Part shown: positions 26,858 through 35,161 of the stretch, one piece after another
How the letters are laid out: each line of letters starts with the position of its first letter
Position numbering within the stretch: the stretch's first letter is position 1
Assembly (NCBI GenBank): GCA_002389295.1
Contig: DGOE01000041.1
Span: forward strand, 21,183-85,182
DNA: 64,000 nucleotides
Origin: Flavobacteriales bacterium UBA4474
GTDB lineage: Bacteria; Bacteroidota; Bacteroidia; Flavobacteriales_D; Sanyastnellaceae
Direction of reading: 5' to 3'
The notes under the pieces: generated by a model
What the model was told of the DNA's origin: nothing
What the model saw: only the letters and a program-made list of their open reading frames with translations
Database searches by the model: none
Translations under genes and position numbers: made by a program

Positions 26858-27757
26858 TTGATTTCTACTGCATTTCACCCCTCTTATCGCCACGTTCTCC
26901 CCGAAACCCACCGTTTCCCCATGGAGAAATACGACCTTTTGAAAGATCAGCTGATTCACGAAGGGCTGATTGAAGTGAGCGACATTATTGTCCCTACAGT
27001 TATTTCAGAGGAAGCCATCTTGCGTTGCCACAACGGCGAATACCTCCAGAAACTCCAAGAAGGCCGCCTTTCACGCAATGAAGAGCGTCAATCGGGATTT
27101 CCTTGGTCCTTGTCCCTGATCAAGAGGGAACGCATCATCATGGAAGGCACACGCCTCTGTGGACGCATTGCCGCGAAAGGCCACGTGGCCATGAACATCG
27201 CTGGAGGCACACATCATGCCCACGCTGCTCATGCCGAAGGGTTTTGCCTGCTCAATGACCTGGTCATCGCGGCACATGACCTCTTGGCCTTGGGCTTGGA
27301 GCGCATCCTCATTGTGGATTTGGACGTTCACCAAGGCAACGGCACGGCACGGATGACCGAGGACGATCCTCGTGTTTTTTCTTTCAGCATGCACGGCGCT
27401 TCCAATTACCCGCTGAGAAAGGCGCAAAGCAATCTTGATGTAGCGCTACCGGACGGCACAGGAGACGGGGTGTATTTGCATCGGCTCGCACAATCACTGG
27501 ACGAGGTCATGTCCCATTTCCTTCCGGAAGTTGTGCTGTACCAATGCGGCGTTGACGTGCTGGACTCAGACCGGCTGGGCCACCTTTCTCTAACACTCGA
27601 TGGGTGCGCCAGGCGAGACAAAATGGTATTTGACGCCTGTCGAACTGCCGATATTGGCATCCTGTGCGCCATGGGGGGCGGCTACTCGGAGAATGTATCC
27701 ACGATTGTTCGCGCCCACACCAACACCTTTCGGATGGCACGTGACTGCTGGACCTGA
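26858..27757 (+). CDS. Histone deacetylase-family (AcuC/acetoin utilisation-like) amidohydrolase
   Basis: About 299 residues with the full zinc-hydrolase signature: AFHPSYRHVLPETHRFPMEKY, GGTHHAHAAHAEGFC (catalytic His pair), DLDVHQGNGTA (zinc Asp/His), QCGVDVLDSDRLG (zinc Asp) and MGGGYS (transition-state Tyr). Bacterial members deacetylate acetyl-lysine or acetylpolyamines. The start is uncertain: family homology begins at the TTG at 26858, whereas an ATG at 26765 would add 31 hydrophobic residues unlike the family. Both have -7-like elements close upstream (TATGTTTT and CATATTTG). The region 26740-26900 is clearly AT-richer than its surroundings. Confidence 0.9.
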   Translation: MISTAFHPSYRHVLPETHRFPMEKYDLLKDQLIHEGLIEVSDIIVPTVISEEAILRCHNGEYLQKLQEGRLSRNEERQSGFPWSLSLIKRERIIMEGTRLCGRIAAKGHVAMNIAGGTHHAHAAHAEGFCLLNDLVIAAHDLLALGLERILIVDLDVHQGNGTARMTEDDPRVFSFSMHGASNYPLRKAQSNLDVALPDGTGDGVYLHRLAQSLDEVMSHFLPEVVLYQCGVDVLDSDRLGHLSLTLDGCARRDKMVFDACRTADIGILCAMGGGYSENVSTIVRAHTNTFRMARDCWT

Positions 27758-27767
27758 TCGGCGCGCT

Positions 27768-28352
27768 TCAATAAAAGTGACCCGTGATCTCCCTTTTCGC
27801 CTGGAGGTAAGCCGCATTATCAGCGTTTCTGACGCCATTGATGGCCATACGCTTGGCGATTTCAATTCCCCCTTGCTGCATGGCCGCTGACTTATCCGGA
27901 TTGTTGGTGAGCAGTTCAATCCGGTTTACCGCGTAATGGGAAAGGATGGCCACGGCCTCCGCGTAGCTGCGCTCATCTGCGCCATGCCCCATGGCCTCAT
28001 TGGCCTCAAAGGTGTTCATGCCATCATCCTGAAGGTTGTAAGCTTTGAGCTTGTCCACAAGGCCAATGCCCCTTCCCTCCTGTCGCAGATAAATCAACAT
28101 ACCGCCATGCTCTTTGAAATGCGTCAGTGCCGTGTGCAGCTGCTCACCGCAATCGCACCTGCGGCTGGCAAAGACGTCACCGGTCATGCACTCACTGTGA
28201 ATCCGAACAGGAACAGGCGTGCCGTCCGCCTTATTGGCTTCAATGCCGCGATGAAGGACCACATGCGGGAAGCGGTCCCCCTCTTTGCCGAAGGCAGCGA
28301 TTTCATACTCCCCCCACTCGGATGGCAACCTACTCGAGACCAACAACTCCAT
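27768..28352 (-). CDS. ribA: GTP cyclohydrolase II
   Basis: 194 residues matching stand-alone RibA: VPVRIHSECMTGDVFASRRCDCGEQL gives the three zinc cysteines, followed by YLRQEGRGIGL and the nucleotide-binding NTFEAN region. It converts GTP to the pyrimidine that starts riboflavin synthesis, releasing formate and pyrophosphate. This matters because ribB at 43430-44575 carries a GTP-cyclohydrolase-like half that has lost these cysteines. Its 3' end is 10 bases from the convergent deacetylase-family gene. Confidence 0.95.
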   Translation of the reverse strand: MELLVSSRLPSEWGEYEIAAFGKEGDRFPHVVLHRGIEANKADGTPVPVRIHSECMTGDVFASRRCDCGEQLHTALTHFKEHGGMLIYLRQEGRGIGLVDKLKAYNLQDDGMNTFEANEAMGHGADERSYAEAVAILSHYAVNRIELLTNNPDKSAAMQQGGIEIAKRMAINGVRNADNAAYLQAKREITGHFY

Positions 28353-28414
28353 GGTGCAAAATTACGGCGCAACCCGGGTGTCTCGGCTCATGGCGTCAAG
28401 ACAAGGACAAAGAG

Positions 28415-28442
28415 AAAGGGCCGCCCGGATGGGCGGCCCTTT
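28415..28442 (-). terminator. Intrinsic terminator of the 1686-residue surface protein gene
   Basis: AAAGGGCCGCCC (28415-28426), loop GGAT, GGGCGGCCCTTT (28431-28442): a perfect 12-bp GC-rich stem. It lies 26 bases beyond the minus-strand stop at 28469 and is followed on that strand by a pyrimidine-rich CTCTTTG. Confidence 0.8.
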
Positions 28443-28468
28443 CAGCATGGTATTTCAACGGGTTGGGC

Positions 28469-31400
28469 TTATTCGCAAGCCTGTCCGAATGCACCGAGGA
28501 CGATCAACAGGTCGCCCACCGCAGTGGCACCGTCACCGTCGATATCCGTAGGACAATCGCTGGCCCCCGTGAAGATGCATGAGCCATCATCCGAACTGGA
28601 GGCGGGGTTGTAGTTGTCCGCATCCGCATAAGTGCAACCAAATACGAGCGGGGTAGCACAAGATCCATCGTCGCTTCCTGCGAAGGGGCTGAACTCAGCA
28701 CTCAGCGGGTCGGTACAACCGGCACACGCCTCACAGCTGTTAAAGCAGACCACATCCAACGTCATGTCAGAACCGGCCACGGTCACCAGGCGGTTGAATC
28801 CGCCCTGTCCATTGTCGGCACCACAGTCGGCTGGAACTGTTTCCTGACCATCCCAAACGTTGCCGTTGATGAAGATGTACTGATAGGAGCCATTCGCAAG
28901 CTGCACGGTGTACTCATACAAGCCCAAACCAGGGGTCGTCATGGGCGTCGATCCGGGGTCCCAACCTTGGAACGCACCCGCAACGTGAACACCTTCAGCA
29001 GAGACCGCTTGGGTGCTCATATCGAGTCGAATGGTCACCACGTAAGCACATGAACCATCGTCCGCGACCGCATCCGCATCGTAGTTCTGTGCGTCAGCGT
29101 CGGTACACCCTGTCGCTGCGTCACATGCGTAGCAAGAATTCCAGCAGACCACATCCAATGTGGATGCGCCCGCCACGTCGAAGGTTCTGTTTGTGAAACC
29201 ATCAATGGTGCTTGTGCAAACAGCGCTGGGGTCGAAGTTCTCCTGATCAGACCATCCGTCTACAGTGAACTTGTATTCCACTGTTCCGATAGCCAAGTCC
29301 ACCGTGACTTCGTAGACGTTGTCCGAATCATCGTCGGTCATGGTGATGCAAGCACCACACCAACCGGCGAAACTTCCGTTGAGGTTTACCATGCCGTAAG
29401 TACCGCTGTAACCGTCCATGTCCACCTGGAAGGTGACAGGATACGTACAGCTGCCATTGTCGTCGGTCGCTATGTCAGAGTAGTTGGTTGCCGAAGCATC
29501 GGTACATCCGAAAATCTGACCTCCGCCTTCACAGTCGGAACAGCTGTTCCAGCAAACGACCGGCTCGCTCTGGTCACCCGCCACCTGCAACACACGGTTG
29601 GTGAAACCGAAATTCTCGGTGACACAAGCACCAATACCGGCCAGGTTCTCCTCTGCCGTCCAGCCGTTCACCGTGTACTTGTACTCGTAGTAATCATAGG
29701 CCAACTCAATGGTTGCACTGTACACTCCATCGCCATCCTCATCGAGGAGCGCGTTGCAAGGACCACACCAACCATTGAACGTGCCGTTGACATACACGGA
29801 ATCGAGATCTGCCAGCGGGTATTCCGCCATGTTGACACTGAAAGTCACGTCGTAGAGACAGCTGCCATTATTTGCAGTGGCCGCTGCATCATAGTTGGAG
29901 GCGGCATCGTCGGTGCAACCGAGAACGGCGTCACCGGCAGCGCACTCCAAGCAGGATGCCCAACACACGACTCCCAGATCAATGGCGTCCAAACTTGACA
30001 CATCCAGGTCGCGGTTCGTGAAGCCGCCCGCCGTGCGGACGCAAGGTCCAACTTGATCACCACCTGGGGCAAGGTCTTCCTGATCAGCCCAACCATCAAC
30101 CTGGTACTTGTAGGATTGATTCTCTCCCTCCGGTACGATGAGGGTGCCGGACCAAATACCGTCCAAATCATCATCTGTCAACTGGTTGCAGTCGCCACAG
30201 AATTCATTCCAAGAGCCGGACACATTAACGAAGCCAAACGTGCCGCCGTAGTTGTTCATGTCTACGGAGAAGGTGACCTCTGCGCCGACCACGCCACCGC
30301 CACAGGCAGAGCAGCTGTTGAAACAGACCACGTCGAGTGTCTCGTCGGACCCACTGCGGTCATGTGTGCGGTTGAAACCACCCACACCATTGTCAACGCC
30401 GCAACCTCCAGCAGCGAAGTCAGCGGTCTCGCCGCCTTCCTCAGTACCTGCACCGTTCGGGTAGGGGTTGCCATTGAAGAACTTGTAAGAAATGCCTGCA
30501 GGTCCTGAAATCAGCGCGGTCGCGGTGTACACCAAGTCACCGTCTGAATCGTCCATCAGAATGGCGCCGGCCTGCCACACGGGATCCGTGAAGCTTCCGA
30601 TCATGTAAACACTGTCTGCAATCAAGTCCGTTACCTCGCTCATGTCCACCTGGAAGGTGACGTTCGCTGGATCGGGATCAACAGCGCATTCGGTAGCCTC
30701 ACCGCACTGAGCGAAACAGCCGGTGTAAGAGACGGGGCCAGAACCGTCAACAGTAAGGGATCGGTTGCCTCCGCAATCCAATTCCTCCCATCCTCCTGCC
30801 CCATTCTGGAACTTGAACTCGTAAGCGCCCGCCTCGAGGTCGAGGGTAATGGACCAGCTGCCGTCTCCGTTGTCGGACATGGCGGTACCGGACCAACCTT
30901 CAAAGGCACCCGCTGCGTACATGCCATCACCTGCCACGGTGATGTTGTCGGCCAAGACCGTCAAAGTCGCCGCATAGGTGGCCGCACCGCAAGGGTTGCA
31001 GCTTGCGTAGCAATGCACAGGGTGGCTGTAATCAGAGGTCGGGACATCGAAACCGCGGTTGGTATCACCGGGGTACTGACAATCTCCAGGAACAGTCTCC
31101 TCGAAGCCCCAAGCCGTTCCATTCATCCACTTGTACTGAACGTTGGTGCCAGGAGCAGCGTTGAAGCTGTAGGACCAAGTGCCGTCACCATTATCGGTGG
31201 CCAGGGTAGAACCCGGAGACCAACCTTGGAATGAACCCGCAACGAAGACTCCAATGGGGTTGACCTCCTCTTCGCTCATGTCCACCGTGATGGTCACCAT
31301 CACGCTGTCGGGGCCGGCACCACAGGGGGTGCATGTATCATAGGTATCGGCAATATTGCCGTCGGTCACCATCCACTGGCGGTTGGCGTAGTTGGCGTAG

Positions 31401-33529
31401 TCCGTAACCGGGGCGCAATCTGCGCCATCCACCATGTCTTGGATCAGGTTTTCCTGCACACTGTTGACCACCCAGAGGTACTCCATGGTCTCACTCGGAG
31501 CGGGATCAAACGTCACCTCCCAAAGGCCGGACGTTCCGTTGACAGTGGCCTCCGGACCACCAGCGGGGTCCCAGCCCCACCAAGGGCCTGTCAGTCTTAC
31601 GGACGTCACATCGGCAACACCACTGCAGCTCACGTCCAACGTGGCCAAGAGGGGCTCGGTGGGCGGAGCGGAGCAGGATCCGTCCGTGCTGCACTCGGCG
31701 AAACACGTTGAAATGGTCGTATCCGAGACGATGTTCACCAGTTGGCGGTCGTTGAAGTTGGCCGGATCACCACAGGGAAGCCCGGAGAGGTTTTCCTTGC
31801 AGGAGTAGTCGGTGCAGGCGCCATTGGCAAACGTGTAGAAGCCGGTGTAGCCTGAGTCGAGATCCAACGTAATCGTCCAGATGTCGTCTCCGTCCGTGTC
31901 GGACATGGGGTTCGTACCCGGCGCACCAAAGTCAGCACCACCTGCCAAGAACACGCCTTCGGGCGAGGTGGCCTGGTTGGCCATGTTGACGTTGAGGGTC
32001 ACGGAGACCGTTGTAGGATCGACGGGATTACCTCCGCCGCTTTCACAGGTGTCGCATGAGTTGTAGCATACCACGTCGAGGGTAGCATCCGCAGTAACAA
32101 TGATGGAACGGTTGGTGAAACCATCGATCGTGGACGTGCAGGACTCGCCGCCGGCGAATTCCTCCTGTGCCGTCCATCCGTCCAAGGTAAACTTGTATTC
32201 CAGGGTGTCTGCGGGAACACTTGCAGTCAAGGTGTAGATGTTACCTCCTGCAGAAGCCATAGGAGCGCAAGGACCACACCACCCGTTGAAGCTTCCGTTG
32301 AGGTTGACCGTGCCATAGCTGCCCGTGTAATCGCTCATATCCACTTGGAACGTGACGTTGTATTGGCAAGAGCCATCATCGTAATCGGCCGCACCATTGT
32401 AGTTGTTCGCTCCGGAATCGAGACATCCTCCTACACCTGCGGTGTTCTGCTCGTCACACGTTCCGCAGAAGTCGAAGCATTGAACAGCGAGTACCGTATC
32501 TGCTACTCCGAGGTTGAAACCGCGGTTTCCGAAAGCATCACCGGGTATGAAGTCACATGCCGTGCCGCCGATGTTCTGCTCGTCTCCGCCCCAGGCGTTG
32601 ATCATGTACTTAAACTCGTACCCTTGGCTGGGGGCGAGTGCCATGTCCACCGTGTAGACATTGTCTCCATCTGAATCGTCCATGGCCGTGCAGGGACCGC
32701 ACCATCCGTCAAAAGATCCCGTGACGTAAATGGTCTCTCCACCGGTCAAACCGGCGTTGGACATGTCCACCTGGAAGGTGACGATCGGCTCGTAGGATGG
32801 TGTCTCACAGGAACCATCCGTAGTGCACTGGCTGAAGCAAGTGCTGATGGTCGTGTTCTCGGTGATGTTGCTCAAGAGACGATCACTGTAGGGACCATCC
32901 GCACAGGGCTGACCGTTGATGTTCTCCTTGCAGCTCCAGTCGCCGCAGTTGCCGTTCAAAAAGGTGTAGTTCCCCGTGTAACCAACCGCCACAGGCATGG
33001 TGATGGTCCAGATGTCGTCACCGTCGGTGTCGCTCATCGGATTGTCTCCGGCTACGCCAAAATCAGCGCCGCCCGCCAGGAATACACCATCTGGCGAAGT
33101 GGTCTCATTGGCCATGTTCACATTGAACGTGACGTCCACCGTAGAGGGACCTGCCGCTTCCACGATGATGGTTCCCACCATGCCCTGGGCCGCGTGTGAG
33201 CCGATGCTGCAGTCGTAAGTGTAGGTTCCGGGGGTGTTCAATGTCACCGTGCCCATGCAGACACCGCCTACCGAGCCGCTGTTGGCCCCGAGGGAGAAAT
33301 CCTCCGGGTTGCCAAAAGACGTTCCCGTTTGGGTATCTGTCACGCCGTTCACATTGTGAAATCCGCCTTCATTGAGAAAGGCGATCGATTCACCAGCGGT
33401 GACAGTCAGCGTTGAGGGATTGTAATAATAGTTGCCTGCGAGCACGGTGTGGTCTGCACCGGTGCAGTCTTGAGCCTGAATTGAGCTGTAGCAGAATACA
33501 GCGAGGCTGAGCAGCAAAATATTGCGCAT
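28469..33529 (-). CDS. Giant secreted protein: cupredoxin, twelve GSFNGW-type modules, half-dockerin C-terminus
   Basis: 1686 residues from ATG 33529 (signal peptide MRNILLLSLAVFCYSSIQAQ). Residues about 25-125 form a cupredoxin domain with type-1 copper ligands His58, Cys107, His112 and Met117. Twelve modules of roughly 100 residues follow, opening VTFQVDMS.., carrying (N/A)GSF(N/Q/D)GW(C) and an E.KF strand, and closing DVVC(F/W)NSC..C. The GSF.GW core resembles the E-set fold of starch/glycogen-binding domains (CBM48, AMPK-beta). GC.D..A.NY modules are interspersed. It ends in a Cys-bracketed half-dockerin with no T9SS type A domain. The SLC45-like transporter gene is next upstream. Glycan binding is inferred. 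The 5' extension to 33676 lacks a signal peptide. Confidence 0.88.
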   Translation of the reverse strand: MRNILLLSLAVFCYSSIQAQDCTGADHTVLAGNYYYNPSTLTVTAGESIAFLNEGGFHNVNGVTDTQTGTSFGNPEDFSLGANSGSVGGVCMGTVTLNTPGTYTYDCSIGSHAAQGMVGTIIVEAAGPSTVDVTFNVNMANETTSPDGVFLAGGADFGVAGDNPMSDTDGDDIWTITMPVAVGYTGNYTFLNGNCGDWSCKENINGQPCADGPYSDRLLSNITENTTISTCFSQCTTDGSCETPSYEPIVTFQVDMSNAGLTGGETIYVTGSFDGWCGPCTAMDDSDGDNVYTVDMALAPSQGYEFKYMINAWGGDEQNIGGTACDFIPGDAFGNRGFNLGVADTVLAVQCFDFCGTCDEQNTAGVGGCLDSGANNYNGAADYDDGSCQYNVTFQVDMSDYTGSYGTVNLNGSFNGWCGPCAPMASAGGNIYTLTASVPADTLEYKFTLDGWTAQEEFAGGESCTSTIDGFTNRSIIVTADATLDVVCYNSCDTCESGGGNPVDPTTVSVTLNVNMANQATSPEGVFLAGGADFGAPGTNPMSDTDGDDIWTITLDLDSGYTGFYTFANGACTDYSCKENLSGLPCGDPANFNDRQLVNIVSDTTISTCFAECSTDGSCSAPPTEPLLATLDVSCSGVADVTSVRLTGPWWGWDPAGGPEATVNGTSGLWEVTFDPAPSETMEYLWVVNSVQENLIQDMVDGADCAPVTDYANYANRQWMVTDGNIADTYDTCTPCGAGPDSVMVTITVDMSEEEVNPIGVFVAGSFQGWSPGSTLATDNGDGTWSYSFNAAPGTNVQYKWMNGTAWGFEETVPGDCQYPGDTNRGFDVPTSDYSHPVHCYASCNPCGAATYAATLTVLADNITVAGDGMYAAGAFEGWSGTAMSDNGDGSWSITLDLEAGAYEFKFQNGAGGWEELDCGGNRSLTVDGSGPVSYTGCFAQCGEATECAVDPDPANVTFQVDMSEVTDLIADSVYMIGSFTDPVWQAGAILMDDSDGDLVYTATALISGPAGISYKFFNGNPYPNGAGTEEGGETADFAAGGCGVDNGVGGFNRTHDRSGSDETLDVVCFNSCSACGGGVVGAEVTFSVDMNNYGGTFGFVNVSGSWNEFCGDCNQLTDDDLDGIWSGTLIVPEGENQSYKYQVDGWADQEDLAPGGDQVGPCVRTAGGFTNRDLDVSSLDAIDLGVVCWASCLECAAGDAVLGCTDDAASNYDAAATANNGSCLYDVTFSVNMAEYPLADLDSVYVNGTFNGWCGPCNALLDEDGDGVYSATIELAYDYYEYKYTVNGWTAEENLAGIGACVTENFGFTNRVLQVAGDQSEPVVCWNSCSDCEGGGQIFGCTDASATNYSDIATDDNGSCTYPVTFQVDMDGYSGTYGMVNLNGSFAGWCGACITMTDDDSDNVYEVTVDLAIGTVEYKFTVDGWSDQENFDPSAVCTSTIDGFTNRTFDVAGASTLDVVCWNSCYACDAATGCTDADAQNYDADAVADDGSCAYVVTIRLDMSTQAVSAEGVHVAGAFQGWDPGSTPMTTPGLGLYEYTVQLANGSYQYIFINGNVWDGQETVPADCGADNGQGGFNRLVTVAGSDMTLDVVCFNSCEACAGCTDPLSAEFSPFAGSDDGSCATPLVFGCTYADADNYNPASSSDDGSCIFTGASDCPTDIDGDGATAVGDLLIVLGAFGQACE

Positions 33530-33714
33530 TGGGTTTGGGTTACAGTTTGGTTCTTTCCAAGAACGAGCAATATAGTCCGAGAAGGTGTACTTCATACACC
33601 AAGTGCATATTCTTGGGAATAACTTGGGTATTATCAGGAAGCAATGGCCATTTAATGGTTGTGTACCATCCGTCAATACAGCGGCACAGTCTTTTTCGAA
33701 ATGGACCTCGACGT

Positions 33715-35088
33715 TTACAAATTTGCCTCCACCAAACCGTCTGAACGCAAGTCTGAACGCCGAATGAAGAGGTTGAGTAGGCCGGCAATGATCAAACTTA
33801 TACCTGCCAGCACCATGGTCTGAATCACGTCTTCTCCCAAAAATGTTTTGTACGCCCAGTTGATTCCGCCCAGGGCAGCTGCAATCTGTGGGATGACAAT
33901 AAACATGTTAAACACGCCCATGCCCACGCCCATTCGATCGGCGGGAATGGCCCCGGAGAGCATGGCATAAGGCATACTCAATATGCTGCCCCAAGCGATG
34001 CCGATCAACGCGAAACTCCACTTCAGGTTGCCAGCGGTTTCAGGTGTCCAGAGTACCATGGTCAGAAAGCCCACCCCGCCGAGCGTCAGGCTCGCCAAGT
34101 GTATCAACCTCTGGTCTATGCCTCGGCGGCTCGTCCATACTGAGAGAAGCAGCGCAAAAACCATGCTGCTCAGGCCATACACCCCCATGGCGCTCGAAAC
34201 GGCGTTGGCCGCCTCGTTGTACGCGGCACTCAACACATTGAAGTCCTCCACACCATCCTGGGGCAAGGCAGCCGCAAAAACATGCTCAGTGAGCGCAGGG
34301 GTAGCAAAAGACCACATGGTGAAAAAGGCGAACCAACTGAAAAACTGGACCGCACCCAACTTGACCATGACACTCGGCATCCGCGCTATGAATGCGGAAA
34401 TTTCCAAAGCGCCTGCGAACAGTCCGCGCTTTTCTGCCCGCTCAAGTTCAAATGCAGCCATGTCAGCCGGAGGTTCTTCTGTCGTCTTGAATACGGTGTA
34501 GAGAATGCTCGTCATGAATACGAAAGCACCTACCGCAAAGGAGACGTAAACGCTTTGGGGAATCTCACCCGCTCCGGCTTCATTTGATACGCCCATCGCG
34601 GTGACGAACCAAGGAAGGTTGGAGGCCACCCACGTTCCAATCCCAATGATCAAGGTCTGCAACACAAAGCCGTAGCTCCGCTGCTCCTCAGGCAGTTTGT
34701 CGGCCACCAATGCCCGGAACGGTTCCATGCTAATGTTGATGCTCGCATCCAAAATCCAGAGAAAGCCTGCCGCCATCCACAACGCAGAACTATATGGCAT
34801 GAAGAACAAGGCCAGCGAACTGAATACCGCGCCGAGCAGGAAGTATGGCCGCCGTCTGCCCCACCGCGGATGCCAGGTCCTGTCGCTGAGATAGCCGATT
34901 ATGGGCTGCACCAACAGCCCTGTCAATGGTGCTGCAATCCACAGCATCGGGATCTCGTCCTTGGATGCTCCGAGCGTTTGAAAAATCCGAGACATGTTGC
35001 CCCCTTGGAGGGCAAAGCCGAATTGGATGCCGAGAAACCCGAAACTCATGTTCCAGATTTCCCAAAAGGAAAGCCGTTTGGTGTTCAT
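33715..35088 (-). CDS. MFS sugar transporter, SLC45/GPH-like (maltose/sucrose type)
   Basis: 457 residues with twelve membrane segments. Typical stretches are MSFGFLGIQFGFALQGGN at the N-terminus, QPIIGYLSDRTWHPRWGRRRPYFLLGA (the RWGRRRP loop of the SLC45 and sucrose:H+ group), and ILDASINISMEPFRALVAD. Members carry disaccharides such as maltose or sucrose with protons. It lies directly upstream of the giant protein with starch-binding-like modules, on the same strand with a 185-base gap; no glycoside hydrolase is nearby. Substrate inferred from family only. Confidence 0.9.
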   Translation of the reverse strand: MNTKRLSFWEIWNMSFGFLGIQFGFALQGGNMSRIFQTLGASKDEIPMLWIAAPLTGLLVQPIIGYLSDRTWHPRWGRRRPYFLLGAVFSSLALFFMPYSSALWMAAGFLWILDASINISMEPFRALVADKLPEEQRSYGFVLQTLIIGIGTWVASNLPWFVTAMGVSNEAGAGEIPQSVYVSFAVGAFVFMTSILYTVFKTTEEPPADMAAFELERAEKRGLFAGALEISAFIARMPSVMVKLGAVQFFSWFAFFTMWSFATPALTEHVFAAALPQDGVEDFNVLSAAYNEAANAVSSAMGVYGLSSMVFALLLSVWTSRRGIDQRLIHLASLTLGGVGFLTMVLWTPETAGNLKWSFALIGIAWGSILSMPYAMLSGAIPADRMGVGMGVFNMFIVIPQIAAALGGINWAYKTFLGEDVIQTMVLAGISLIIAGLLNLFIRRSDLRSDGLVEANL

Positions 35089-35102
35089 TGCCTCAAATTG
35101 AA

Positions 35103-35129
35103 ATGCCCCCGACCAATGGCCGGAGGCAT
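35103..35129 (-). terminator. Probable terminator after the MopE-type secreted protein gene
   Basis: On the minus strand ATGCCTCCGGCC pairs with GGTCGGGGGCAT (two G-T pairs, ATT loop), followed by TTCAATTT. It lies between the stop at 35162 and the transporter start at 35088. Confidence 0.55.
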
Positions 35130-35161
35130 CAAAAGTAATTCAGGTCTGTGCCGGCCTGCAA

